The translations under genes and the position numbers were made by a program. Below are positions 45,404 to 54,367 of a DNA stretch of 64,000 nt, piece after piece. Source of the stretch: Deltaproteobacteria bacterium (GTDB lineage Bacteria > Myxococcota_A > Polyangia > Haliangiales > SHYZ01); NCBI GenBank assembly GCA_016210055.1, contig JACQUZ010000103.1, forward strand, positions 1 through 64,000. The letters are read 5' to 3'. The notes beneath the pieces are model-generated. The model saw only the letters and a list, made by a program, of their open reading frames with translations, did not search any database and was not told where the DNA came from. Numbering within the stretch: position 1 is the first letter of the stretch; every line of letters begins with the position of its first letter.

Positions 45404-46684
45404 ATGCGGTTCCTCTTGAAAAAGCGCGCCGTGCACCTCGCCGGCGCCATGGCTTCACGAGAAGGAACAGCCCATCGCTGGTTGATCATCCTTCGGTGGG
45501 TCGCCGTCCTCGGGATGATTTCGACGACGGTCATCGCCGAGCACCTGGTGCCAGGACTAAGGACACTCCCTATCTTCGTCGCCATCTCGGCCATCGCCCT
45601 TGTCAACCTCGCGTGGTCTCTCGCCGAAAAGACGAGATCGTGGCGGCCAAGCGTGACGTGGCAGGTAGTCCTGGACGTACTAGCGCTCGTGCCAGTTCTC
45701 TGGTACTCGGGCGGGATAAGCAACCCCTTTGCTAGCTTCATTGCCTTCCAAATCGTGCTCGCAGGCCTCCTTTGCAGCGGACGCGCAACCATGGCCATTG
45801 CATCGCTCGCTCTCCTCGTCATCATGGCCCTTTGGCTTGCGCCACCTCTCCCACTCGAGACCGCACGGATTGGGGGCTCTGAAGTGCGGAAGATCGGCCA
45901 TTTCGTGTCGCTCACCGCCCTGAGCACGTTTGTGGGCCTCTTCGTGCTCGTGTACGCGAAGCAGCTCGGTGAGCTTCGTCAAGAAGGCGCGCGGAACGAG
46001 CGGCTCACCATGCTCGGGCGGCTCGTCGGTGGCCTTTCTCACGAGCTCAACACCCCGCTCGCCACGATACTCCTGGCGAGCAAGGACTTGGTCGCCGCGG
46101 GCCGCGAGCTCCAAGCGAGCGAGATCACCCACCTCTCCAAGACCATCGCGGAAGAGGCGCAGCGCGCAAGCGATATCATTGGAGTCATGCGAGGGCACGT
46201 CCGGCCGGACCAGTTCACAGACACCCTCGAGCTCAAGAGCTTCGTCACCGATTTCACCCAGAGGGAGCTCGACCGCCTTGGTTTCGATGGGGAACGAGTC
46301 ATCGTCGCCCAAGAGCCCGTGCATCTCTCGGTGCTCACGGCTGGCTTGTGCCAAGTCCTCTCGAGCGTGCTCACGAACGCCGTTGAGGCGACGGCTCCTC
46401 TTGCCCGCCGCCGCATTGAAGTGGGCGTGACCTTAGGTGACTCCCAGGTGGAGGTGAGCGTTAGGGACAATGGCCCGGGGATTAGCTCGGAGGTACTATC
46501 TCACCTCGGTGAGCCATTTCAGACTACCAAAGGCGGGCAGGGGGGGATGGGCTTAGGCCTGTACGTGAGCTCCACGCTCGCACGAAGGATGGACGCCCTC
46601 TTGCGCGTGGAGAGCCCCGAAGAAGGGGGAACCCTGGTGACGCTCAGCCTCAAGCGCGCGGCGTCGGTTTTCTCGGTGAGCTAG
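45404..46684 (+). CDS. regB: RegB/PrrB-like redox sensor histidine kinase
   Basis: A 426-residue membrane kinase. About six N-terminal helices enclose the loop GGISNPF (residues 103-109), the GGxxNPF quinone-binding heptapeptide of the RegB/PrrB family. The H-box is GLSHELNTPLATI (His213) and the ATPase core has DNGPGISSEVLSHLGEPFQTTK plus GMGLGLYVSS. The cytoplasmic redox-active Cys of RegB, in the RCR-IL segment after the H-box, is here Ala255 (EAQRASDII). RegB senses the quinone pool and phosphorylates RegA to control respiration and redox genes. The ATG at 45404 is used; an ATG at 45449 is possible. It is 3 bp from the regulator gene. Confidence 0.87.
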   Translation: MRFLLKKRAVHLAGAMASREGTAHRWLIILRWVAVLGMISTTVIAEHLVPGLRTLPIFVAISAIALVNLAWSLAEKTRSWRPSVTWQVVLDVLALVPVLWYSGGISNPFASFIAFQIVLAGLLCSGRATMAIASLALLVIMALWLAPPLPLETARIGGSEVRKIGHFVSLTALSTFVGLFVLVYAKQLGELRQEGARNERLTMLGRLVGGLSHELNTPLATILLASKDLVAAGRELQASEITHLSKTIAEEAQRASDIIGVMRGHVRPDQFTDTLELKSFVTDFTQRELDRLGFDGERVIVAQEPVHLSVLTAGLCQVLSSVLTNAVEATAPLARRRIEVGVTLGDSQVEVSVRDNGPGISSEVLSHLGEPFQTTKGGQGGMGLGLYVSSTLARRMDALLRVESPEEGGTLVTLSLKRAASVFSVS

Positions 46685-46687
46685 GCC

Positions 46688-47230
46688 ATGCGTTCCGTCA
46701 ACACCGCATTGCTCGTCGATGATGATGATGCCTTCCGCACCACGCTGCAGGGATCCCTCCGGCGCCGAGGAGTGCGCGCCCAGACGGCAGCCACGGTCGA
46801 GGAAGGACTGGTTTTGGTCGAGGATGAGCAGGTGGACTTGATCGTGCTCGACTATCGAATGCCGAGGGGGGACGGCCTGACCGCCTTGTCGCGATATCGG
46901 CGCCAATGTCCCGACGCGGCGATCATCATGCTGACCGGTTACGGCGACATCCCGCTCGCCGTCGCGGCCGTGAAAGAAGGGGCTGACACGCTGCTCAGCA
47001 AGCCCGTGGATGCAGACCGCCTGCTTCGGGAGGCCGAGGCGATTCGGGGGCGCCCGCGAGCCATCGCGTACCACCTGCCGCTTCCTCAGGGCTCCTACAA
47101 CCTCGACGAGCTCGAGCGGGAGGCCATCAAGGCGGCGCTCAAGCAGAGCGGGGGCGTCGTCGCCAATGCCGCCAAGCTCCTCGGGATCGACAGGCGCACC
47201 CTGCAGCGCAAGCTCAAGAAGATCGTGTAG
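46688..47230 (+). CDS. regA: RegA/PrrA-like response regulator with Fis-type HTH
   Basis: A 180-residue regulator of the same length and order as RegA/PrrA/ActR. The receiver domain contains the acidic triad (LLVDDDDAF, phospho-acceptor Asp55 in LIVLDYRMPRGDG, Thr/Lys in MLTGYGDIP and LSKPVD, Lys105). After a short Pro-containing linker (PLPQGS) comes a Fis-like helix-turn-helix (AIKAALKQSGGVVANAAKLLGIDRRTLQRKL) whose recognition helix RRTLQRKL is typical of RegA. It probably activates or represses respiratory operons such as act-cox. Its gene follows the kinase gene by 3 bp and overlaps the converging glycosylase gene by 17 bp at the 3' end. Confidence 0.9.
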   Translation: MRSVNTALLVDDDDAFRTTLQGSLRRRGVRAQTAATVEEGLVLVEDEQVDLIVLDYRMPRGDGLTALSRYRRQCPDAAIIMLTGYGDIPLAVAAVKEGADTLLSKPVDADRLLREAEAIRGRPRAIAYHLPLPQGSYNLDELEREAIKAALKQSGGVVANAAKLLGIDRRTLQRKLKKIV

Positions 47231-47915
47231 TGGATCGGCGCGCGCGCGCGCGCTGGTGCACCTCATGGCAGTCGCGGCGCAACGGGCACAGGTTGCACGC
47301 GGGCTTGCGTGCCGTGCACGTGGTCCTGCCGAGGTCAAGCATGGCCAGGTTGAAGCGAGCTGGATTTCCAGCAGCCCGCGCCATGGCGAGAGACAATGAC
47401 CGGATTTCTGGGCAGCGACGTGGGTCCCGGGGCCTTTGCAACCCGAGGAGCCGGCAGTAGAGTCGAATGGTATTGGAATCGAGGAGCACGTCTGTCAGGC
47501 CATGCCCGAACACCCGAACACAGCTCGCGGTGTAGTCCCCGACGTGTGGAAGGGACTCGAGGACCGTCTTATCAGACGGCACCACGCCTCCATGCCTCTC
47601 GGCGAGGAGCTTGCCTACTTGCTTGAGCGCGACCGAGCGTTTTCCCGACAGCCCGAGATCCCGAAGCAGGGTTGCCAGGGTGCCGACACGCGCCTCCGCC
47701 AATTTCTCTGGCGTGGGGTATCGCAGCATGAGCTCGTCGAACACGCCGACCACTTGCCCGGCGGTGGTCTTGCGGAGGAGCATTTCGGCCACGAGGATGG
47801 GGTATGGGCTTCGCGTGTTTCGCCACGGATAGCTGTCCTCGACGAGCCGGATCGTGTCACGCCAGGCGAGGGCGTTGCGAATGACGCGCGCGGCGCGGCG
47901 TGGGAGTGGTCCCAT
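47214..47915 (-). CDS. HhH-GPD DNA glycosylase, Mig-like G:T mismatch (thymine) glycosylase
   Basis: A 233-residue helix-hairpin-helix glycosylase. The hairpin motif is LPHVGDYTA (residues 122-130), in which the position of the endonuclease III lyase Lys is Tyr128, as in the thymine glycosylase Mig.MthI; the catalytic Asp is Asp146 in LLDSNTIR. A [4Fe-4S] site is complete: Cys200, 207, 210, 216 (C-x6-C-x2-C-x5-C). The segment MLLRKTTAGQV matches the Mig pattern, not the MutY QQT motif, and the MutY C-terminal 8-oxoG domain is absent. It probably removes T from G:T mismatches left by deamination of 5-methylcytosine. The gene is divergent from the cytosine methyltransferase by 47 bp. Substrate assignment is inference. 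Confidence 0.85.
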   Translation of the reverse strand: MGPLPRRAARVIRNALAWRDTIRLVEDSYPWRNTRSPYPILVAEMLLRKTTAGQVVGVFDELMLRYPTPEKLAEARVGTLATLLRDLGLSGKRSVALKQVGKLLAERHGGVVPSDKTVLESLPHVGDYTASCVRVFGHGLTDVLLDSNTIRLYCRLLGLQRPRDPRRCPEIRSLSLAMARAAGNPARFNLAMLDLGRTTCTARKPACNLCPLRRDCHEVHQRARARRSTTRSS

Positions 47916-47962
47916 GTTGACGAGAAAAAAGTGTAGGCCCTATCCTCGATGCGGGCAATCGA

Positions 47963-49099
47963 ATGGCATTGACGGTTCTCGACCTTTACAGCGGTTGTGG
48001 CGGCCTGAGCCTCGGGTTTGAGCTTTGCGGCGCGTACCGGGTGCTCGCAGGGCTCGACAAGTTTGAATGGGCGGTGAGATCCTTCTACGAGAACCACCCC
48101 GCGGCGTGCCGAGGGTTTTCGCTCCCCGTCGATATTGGCGCCACGACTGGAGACAAGATCGTCGAGATTCTGGGCGAGCGTCCCGACGTCGTCGTCGGTG
48201 GTCCTCCCTGTCAGGGGTTCAGCAAGGCGGGCCGGAGAACGGGTGCGGATCCGCGCAATGCCGAGGTCTGGAATTTCCAACGCCTGACCTGCGAGCTATC
48301 GCCCTCGGCGTTCGTCATGGAAAACGTCGACGGGCTGCTCACCACGGGGCAAGCGACCAGGGGATCCATCGTCTCGGAGCTGGCCGATCGCTTTGAAGGG
48401 CACGGCTATGCGATGCATTCCGCGATTCTTGATTCGGCACATTTTCGCGCGCCTCAGCGACGAAAACGCTTCTTCTTGGTGGGCCTTAAGGAGAAAGCCC
48501 ATTTCGCGTTTCCCTCGCCAGCCTGTGGCGACGAGGGGCCCGAGCCCTTCTGCACCGTATCGGATGCGCTCGATGATCTTCCGACCCCGTTGCCGCAGGA
48601 CCCTCAGCCCTATGGGCCCAAGCGACCGACCACTTGGTTGCAGCGTTTCTTGCGGGAAGGATCGCACGCGCTCCATCAGCACTCCTTGACCGCCCACGCG
48701 CCCGAAATGGTGCGTCGCCTGCGGGTGCTCAAGCAGGGAACCCGCCTTTACCCAAACTGGAACCACTCGTGGTACCGACTCGATCCCGAGCGCCCATCGC
48801 CCGCCGTCAAGGAGAACCACCGAGCGCCGTTCGTGCACCCTGCCGAGTCGCGCGTCGTCTCGGTGCGCGAGTGCGCCCGCCTGCAGACGTTCCCTGATCG
48901 CTATCGGATCTTGGGCACGAAAACCGCGCAGCTCATTCAGGTGGGAAATGCGGTTCCCGTGCTGCTTGCAGCAAGCGTGGCCACATCGCTCGCCCACGCT
49001 CTGGGTTGTGCCTCAGAGGTAACCTGTCCGGGTGGATTGCCGAGTCGCTTCTTGCCTTTCGTGAAAGCACCTGCGAGGCGAGTTGTCAGGAATGGTTAG
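47963..49099 (+). CDS. DNA (cytosine-5-)-methyltransferase
   Basis: A 378-residue m5C methyltransferase with all key motifs: I (DLYSGCGGLSLGFE, SAM binding), IV with the catalytic Cys83 (GGPPCQGFS), VI (VMENVDGLL), VIII (QRRKRFFLVG) and X (QVGNAVPVLLA). The target-recognition region lies between about residues 180 and 290; its specificity cannot be read. The length suits a stand-alone or type II modification enzyme. The divergent Mig-like glycosylase fits repair of deaminated 5-methylcytosine. No restriction endonuclease is recognisable in the neighbouring genes, so this may be an orphan or regulatory methyltransferase, or a reduced restriction-modification locus. Confidence 0.93.
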   Translation: MALTVLDLYSGCGGLSLGFELCGAYRVLAGLDKFEWAVRSFYENHPAACRGFSLPVDIGATTGDKIVEILGERPDVVVGGPPCQGFSKAGRRTGADPRNAEVWNFQRLTCELSPSAFVMENVDGLLTTGQATRGSIVSELADRFEGHGYAMHSAILDSAHFRAPQRRKRFFLVGLKEKAHFAFPSPACGDEGPEPFCTVSDALDDLPTPLPQDPQPYGPKRPTTWLQRFLREGSHALHQHSLTAHAPEMVRRLRVLKQGTRLYPNWNHSWYRLDPERPSPAVKENHRAPFVHPAESRVVSVRECARLQTFPDRYRILGTKTAQLIQVGNAVPVLLAASVATSLAHALGCASEVTCPGGLPSRFLPFVKAPARRVVRNG

Positions 49100-49244
49100 C
49101 CCCGTCGAGAAGCCGCCTTGAAACGCAACTTGGCGATGTGCAAGTGGTTGCCCTACTTGCCCCTGCTCCTTGACACCCTCTGTACCCCTGTAGTACAGCC
49201 GTGCGCAGGCCGAAACTTTACCCAATGAAAGAGGGCGGTCGTAG

Positions 49245-50429
49245 ATGAAGAACGCGATACTCGTGGGACTTGCGCTCGGTGCGAGCGTGGTCCCAAGGCT
49301 GGCGTTTTCGGAGACAGCGGAAGTCGAATCCAAGAAGTCGCTCCCCCTCTATGGGTTGAGCTTTGGGCTCGGCGTCGAAGACACATCGGGCGTCAATTTC
49401 GAGCCCGAGAATTACAACAACGTCCTCTCGTACAGCTTCTCCACGAGCTGGCAGGCCGGAAAGCTTCTCGCCAAGGACACGTTTTGGGAGCCGCTCAAGG
49501 CGTCTGCGAGCTTCAGCCTCTCGCACGAGCTTGCTGGTAATAGCGAGCTTTACCGTGGGACCCAGTTCTCTCCGTCGTCGCGTTATTACTCGAACCGCGC
49601 GGACTCGATCTTCATCGACGACACGGGCGGGATCGTGAACGTCGAGTCGGTGCCCCGTGGGGGATTCGACGGGGCTGACAAGCGACTCAACTACTCGGAC
49701 ATCTCCCTGTCGCTCGAGCATTCCAAGATCGCCGAGCTCGCGAGCCTCGGAGGAGCGAGGCTAAGCGGTGGCCTCCGCGGCGCTCTGCCGATCTCGGTAT
49801 CCAGCCGCAACGCAGACCTCTACACGAACTTGGCGCTGTCCATGGGTCTCCGGTGGAAGCTCATGGAAGATAAATTGTCGCTATCCCTGAATCTTGGGGC
49901 GACCAAGCACTTCGGTGCCTACAAGAACGCCAGTATTAAGACCAATGACGACACCATAGACGTCAACGGCGTGCCCTATGATCCCCCGACGATTTATCCT
50001 GCCAAGGGCGGCAAGAGCACGAACTTTGGACTTAGCAGCGGCCTCAGGGTGGGCTACGAAATTAGTGATAGCCTGAGCGCGAGCGCTCGCTATTCCCTGT
50101 CTGCAAGCAGGTCTTATGGGATTTCGGACTGCACCCTCGAGGTCGCCGGCTCGGGCACCGTGGACGTTTGCCAGAGCAACGAGGAGTTGGGCGTCACCGC
50201 GGGCGGCGATTGGAGGAACAGCCAGGCTTTTGGGATTGGGCTTTCCTATACGGTAAATGATTGGCTCGGCTTGGGTGCATCCTTGAGCACCGAGTCGCCT
50301 CTTCGTCAAGCAGACGGGCATGGTTACCGCCAGCCATTCGTCAATCTCAATCGAAATGGTTACACCAGCGTCGGCGTGAGTGCCGATATCACGGTGGAAG
50401 AGTTCTACAAGGTCGTGGCCAAGAGGTAG
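49245..50429 (+). CDS. Exported barrel-like protein of unknown function
   Basis: A 394-residue protein with a Sec signal peptide (residues 1-22) and no lipobox. The mature part is dominated by amphipathic beta strands with Ser/Gly/Thr (LSYSFSTSWQAG, ASFSLSHELAGNSELYRG, ALSMGLRWKLMEDKLSLSLNLGAT, SLSASARYSLSASRSYG, AFGIGLSYTVNDWLGLGASLS), consistent with a 12-16-strand outer-membrane barrel. I do not recognise a porin or TonB receptor motif. It precedes the large metzincin lipoprotein by only 27 bp on the same strand, so both may be surface components expressed together. Confidence 0.7.
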   Translation: MKNAILVGLALGASVVPRLAFSETAEVESKKSLPLYGLSFGLGVEDTSGVNFEPENYNNVLSYSFSTSWQAGKLLAKDTFWEPLKASASFSLSHELAGNSELYRGTQFSPSSRYYSNRADSIFIDDTGGIVNVESVPRGGFDGADKRLNYSDISLSLEHSKIAELASLGGARLSGGLRGALPISVSSRNADLYTNLALSMGLRWKLMEDKLSLSLNLGATKHFGAYKNASIKTNDDTIDVNGVPYDPPTIYPAKGGKSTNFGLSSGLRVGYEISDSLSASARYSLSASRSYGISDCTLEVAGSGTVDVCQSNEELGVTAGGDWRNSQAFGIGLSYTVNDWLGLGASLSTESPLRQADGHGYRQPFVNLNRNGYTSVGVSADITVEEFYKVVAKR

Positions 50430-50456
50430 TTATTGAAAACGGACATGGAGGCATCA

Positions 50457-53400
50457 ATGAGGTCGACGCTCCGAGTAGCCGCTGTTCTAGCCCTGGGAAT
50501 CGCGGCCGTAGGCTGCGCCGAGGAACGGGAACCTCGGTCTTACGTGCAGCCGAACGTGATCAAGAAGACGGATCTTGCCGGTACCTGGTACTACAAGGGG
50601 ACCGTCATCGACAACCCGGCGATTACCGGTCCAACGTTCAAAGGCTATTACGCCGCGGCGATGGACAAGATTACGTTCGAGATCCGCGAAGACGTGCTGA
50701 TCGCGCGGCGAACGTACGAGACGTTCCAGGGCGCCGAGGACGAGTTCCGGGAGAAGAAGGAGGGGGCGGTTGCGCAGCCGATCGCCGCATGGCGGGTCTC
50801 CCACCTCGACATCATTCGCGACTACAACGCGGCGACGGGCGAAGAGACGAACGTCATCCGTGAGTCCACGGAGCGACCTTGGTACGAGCGCGACTTTATC
50901 CGCGTGGATTGGAGCGAGAGCCTCATCACCAACTACTACGATCCGCTCTTCACGTTTGACGATATCCAGGTCGATCCTGTCAGCTACTTCGTGACGGATC
51001 CGAACGATCCGGATGCATTCCATGCTGAGCGCGACAAGAACAAGAGCATTACGTATTTCGACTTCGTCAACAAGCTGTCGATCAAGCCGCTCCAGCAGGC
51101 GTACGAAGACGAAGACGGGCACGTTCATTCCTTCCCGGCCTGCTACTTCCTGTACCAGCCCTGGGATTGCAACGCCCAGATCGCGCGGATTCGGTACTCG
51201 TTCCTCAAGGTGGATCCGCGGCGCCAGGAGCAGTTCGATTTCATTCCCTGGAGCGACCAGGATCAAAAGCTGTTCGGCTTCTTCGATTCAGAGCGGAAGA
51301 GCTACAACCGGCAATACGGCGCCACGCTGAGTGGCCGCGCCAAGCTTAACGGCCGCTTCAGACTCTGGAAGGAAGCCTACGAGAAGAACGCGGACGGCAC
51401 CCTGAAGCTCGTCGATGGCAAGGTGGTTCCGCTTGCGCACGACAAGCGCGAGGTAGAGCCGATCCTGTACTACCCGAACAGCGAGTTCCCGGATTCGCTC
51501 CGAAACGCTGGGCAAAAGATCATGGACGAGTGGGACGTGGCCTTCAAGGCCACGGTCACCGGGCTTGGCGGCCAGCTCCCGTCTGACGGTCATGTGGTCG
51601 TGTGGTGCCCGCACAACCCGACCCAGGCAGGGGATCCAAAACAGTGCCTCGAGCACGCGGCGAACGCAAAGCATCCAGACGGCGTGGGAGTCACCATCAA
51701 CGACGGCGACCTCCGCTTTAACCTGCTCGCGTGGGTCAACGAGCACCAGACCACGGGGCCGCTCGGATTCGGCCCGTCGTTCCAGGATCCGGAGACCGGT
51801 GAAACCATTCAGGCAGAAGCCTGGGTTTATGGCGCCGCCCTGGACACCTACGCGACGTGGGGGCGTGACCAGGTACTCCTCCTCCTCGGCAAGATCGATC
51901 CTAAGGAGTACATCAAGGGCGTAAACGTTAGCGATTACGTCAAGAAGATGCGCTACGGCAAGATGGATCAGCCGACGTACACGCCTGAGGATATCGCGAG
52001 GGCCTACAGCAAGATGCGGACGAGCTTCGTGAAGGATAGCAACACTCACGTCAAGCTCGACCTTTCCAATCCGTGGAAAATCGGACGATCGCTTCGCAAC
52101 CGCATCGAGGCAGTCACCGAAAGTGGCGTTCTCGGCGATGGGCTCAATCGCGTGGCCGACGCGCTAGCGAATCTCCGCGCCCGCGATCCTGGCCTCGAGC
52201 GACGCCTCTTGACTCCCGAGCTCATGCAGGCGAACGGTGACCTGCTCGCACAGCTCGGACTCGATCCGAGCACTGATCCTGCCCTCTTGCCTCAATCGGT
52301 GGTCGAGAAGGCCTCGCCGCTAAGCTATGGAAAGATGTTCCACAAGCGTGAGGCGCTCAGGCGTCGCGCAGCACGCCATGCCATCGATTTCTGGGAGCTG
52401 GATGCTGGATTTACCGATGATTCCGTCGCTGGCGTGGCGAAGGAGCTAGCCGCTAAGTTCAACCTCGATACGGAGGAAGGCAAGGAAGAGGCTCGCAAGT
52501 GGATTCGCGAGCAGGTGTATATCGGCGTCGCGCTCCACGAGGTTGGCCACAACTTCGGCCTGCGCCACAACTTCTCGGGCTCCTTTGACGCGATGAACTA
52601 CCACGACAAGTACTGGCAGCTCCGCACCAAGAATGGCGCTCTCAAGGACACCTTGAAGCCGCGGTTCGTCGATGCGGAGGGTGGAAAGATCACCCAGGAA
52701 GAAGTCGACGGACGTATTTCCGAGTACCAGTACTCGACTGTCATGGACTACGGCTCACGGTTTAATTCGGACATCCAATTCCTGGGCAAGTACGACATCG
52801 CGGCAATCAAGTACGGATACGGCCGCCTCGTCGAGGTGTTCGATAAGGTCAAGGAAGAGCAGGACATTATTCTCATTAATCTGTTTAATTCCTTCGGCTT
52901 CCCGACCCCGATTCGAGGGAACTTCAACAGCGCGATCAACTACTGGCACCTGCCGCGGCTGTTCGACAGCCTCGACGACATGAAGACCCGTTCCGACGTC
53001 AAGTTCCTAGACATGCAGTACGACCAGGAGTACGGCATCCCTTGGGCCGCGAAGGACGGCAGGATGCGCGTGCCCTACAAGTTCTGCAGCGACGAGTTCC
53101 GCGGCTTCGATCCTGACTGCAACGTGTACGATCAAGGGGCCGATTTCTACGAAATCGCCAACGACATCATCACGCGGTACAAGAACGATTACATCTTCAA
53201 CAACTTCAAGCGCGACCGCCTGCTTTGGTCGCACTCGGGCTACGTGAACCGCATCATGGGGCGCTACCTCGAGCCTCTGCGTGGGCAAATGCAGTACTTC
53301 GCCCTCTACAGCACGATTTTCGCTGAAGAGGCGCCCAAGTGGTTCTTTGGCGCAAGCACGCCAGAAGGGATCGACAAGGGCTGGGGGTTCTTTACGATGG

Positions 53401-54293
53401 CGGTCTCCGAGAGCTTCCAGCTCCTCGGCGACATCATCACGATGCCGGAGCCGGGAAAATACAGCAAGTTCCCGAAACAGATCCTGTCGGACGACCCGGG
53501 TAATCAGTCAACGACCATTGATCTCTATCTCCAGCAGTCGGAGGACGTGGAGGAGAGTGGCGAAATAGCGGTGCCGCTCGGAGAAGGGAAGTTCTTCAAC
53601 TTCACGTGGGACTACAACGCCAGCTATTACTGGTACGAGCGGCTGCTTCGCGTGGGCGCTTACCTCGATAAGATACTCGCGGTAAACACGATCACGAATC
53701 CCGATTCGAACTTCGTGGCAATCGACACCGGAGCGGAATCGCGGCGTTATGCCATGAACTACTTCCTGCTCTATCCAGAGCAGATGAAGAAGATGCTCGG
53801 CGCGGTCTTGACGCAGGAGTACAAGCAGTTCGCGCCGCAGGTGGTGAACCCAGGACAGCCCACTCAGTCCATCTATCGCCCCAATTGGTTGTTCGGGGAC
53901 GAGGCGACAGTGCAAAAGGGCATAGCGATCGATCCGTGGGCGTCGACCACCGTGCAGGATAACGTGGCCATCTATGGCGTCATTTTCATCCCAGCCTCGT
54001 GGGATACGACTTGGCGTGACGAGGCTCGTATCTTCCTTGCTGGCAACGGTGAGGCCATCGATCTCAAGAGCGACGACGTCACCACCTGCTACGATCCGAC
54101 GTCCGGGCGGACCTACGTGGCGAAGGAGACCTTCGTCGGCGCCGACGGGCAGGCGCACGAAGGAATTGGATCACGCATGCTTCGCAACCTATGCCGCCTG
54201 AAGACGGATCCGACGAAGCCGCAGTCGATCTCCTACCTCAACTACGTGGACAACATCGAGATCATGCGCCGGTTGACCCGGGATTACTTGTAG
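50457..54293 (+). CDS. Large zinc-dependent metzincin-type lipoprotein metalloprotease
   Basis: A 1278-residue lipoprotein (signal peptide ending in LGIAAVGC). The active site is HEVGHNFGLRH (zinc ligands His694, His698, His704; catalytic Glu695), followed about 70 residues later by a Met-turn YSTVMDYG (Met763): together a metzincin signature. This resembles the DUF4953/DUF5117-type zinc metalloproteases common in Bacteroidota and Myxococcota. The N- and C-terminal flanks (about 650 and 500 residues) lack recognisable domains but are rich in aromatic and Asp residues. The ATG at 50457 follows GGAGG; a TTG at 50433 is less likely. It probably degrades protein outside the cell or on the surface. 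Confidence 0.88.
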   Translation: MRSTLRVAAVLALGIAAVGCAEEREPRSYVQPNVIKKTDLAGTWYYKGTVIDNPAITGPTFKGYYAAAMDKITFEIREDVLIARRTYETFQGAEDEFREKKEGAVAQPIAAWRVSHLDIIRDYNAATGEETNVIRESTERPWYERDFIRVDWSESLITNYYDPLFTFDDIQVDPVSYFVTDPNDPDAFHAERDKNKSITYFDFVNKLSIKPLQQAYEDEDGHVHSFPACYFLYQPWDCNAQIARIRYSFLKVDPRRQEQFDFIPWSDQDQKLFGFFDSERKSYNRQYGATLSGRAKLNGRFRLWKEAYEKNADGTLKLVDGKVVPLAHDKREVEPILYYPNSEFPDSLRNAGQKIMDEWDVAFKATVTGLGGQLPSDGHVVVWCPHNPTQAGDPKQCLEHAANAKHPDGVGVTINDGDLRFNLLAWVNEHQTTGPLGFGPSFQDPETGETIQAEAWVYGAALDTYATWGRDQVLLLLGKIDPKEYIKGVNVSDYVKKMRYGKMDQPTYTPEDIARAYSKMRTSFVKDSNTHVKLDLSNPWKIGRSLRNRIEAVTESGVLGDGLNRVADALANLRARDPGLERRLLTPELMQANGDLLAQLGLDPSTDPALLPQSVVEKASPLSYGKMFHKREALRRRAARHAIDFWELDAGFTDDSVAGVAKELAAKFNLDTEEGKEEARKWIREQVYIGVALHEVGHNFGLRHNFSGSFDAMNYHDKYWQLRTKNGALKDTLKPRFVDAEGGKITQEEVDGRISEYQYSTVMDYGSRFNSDIQFLGKYDIAAIKYGYGRLVEVFDKVKEEQDIILINLFNSFGFPTPIRGNFNSAINYWHLPRLFDSLDDMKTRSDVKFLDMQYDQEYGIPWAAKDGRMRVPYKFCSDEFRGFDPDCNVYDQGADFYEIANDIITRYKNDYIFNNFKRDRLLWSHSGYVNRIMGRYLEPLRGQMQYFALYSTIFAEEAPKWFFGASTPEGIDKGWGFFTMAVSESFQLLGDIITMPEPGKYSKFPKQILSDDPGNQSTTIDLYLQQSEDVEESGEIAVPLGEGKFFNFTWDYNASYYWYERLLRVGAYLDKILAVNTITNPDSNFVAIDTGAESRRYAMNYFLLYPEQMKKMLGAVLTQEYKQFAPQVVNPGQPTQSIYRPNWLFGDEATVQKGIAIDPWASTTVQDNVAIYGVIFIPASWDTTWRDEARIFLAGNGEAIDLKSDDVTTCYDPTSGRTYVAKETFVGADGQAHEGIGSRMLRNLCRLKTDPTKPQSISYLNYVDNIEIMRRLTRDYL

Positions 54294-54312
54294 CTCACCT
54301 GGTAACTGCAAG

Positions 54313-54350
54313 ACGGCGGGCAGGTTTCGGCTTGCCCGCCGTTTTCTTTT
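54313..54350 (+). terminator. Intrinsic terminator after the metzincin gene
   Basis: A GC-rich 12-bp stem (one G-T pair) with arms acggcgggcagg and cttgcccgccgt, a short loop and a T-rich tract (ttttctttt) immediately after. It lies 20 bp past the stop at 54293. Confidence 0.9.
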
Positions 54351-54367
54351 CGGCCATCCAATCGACG

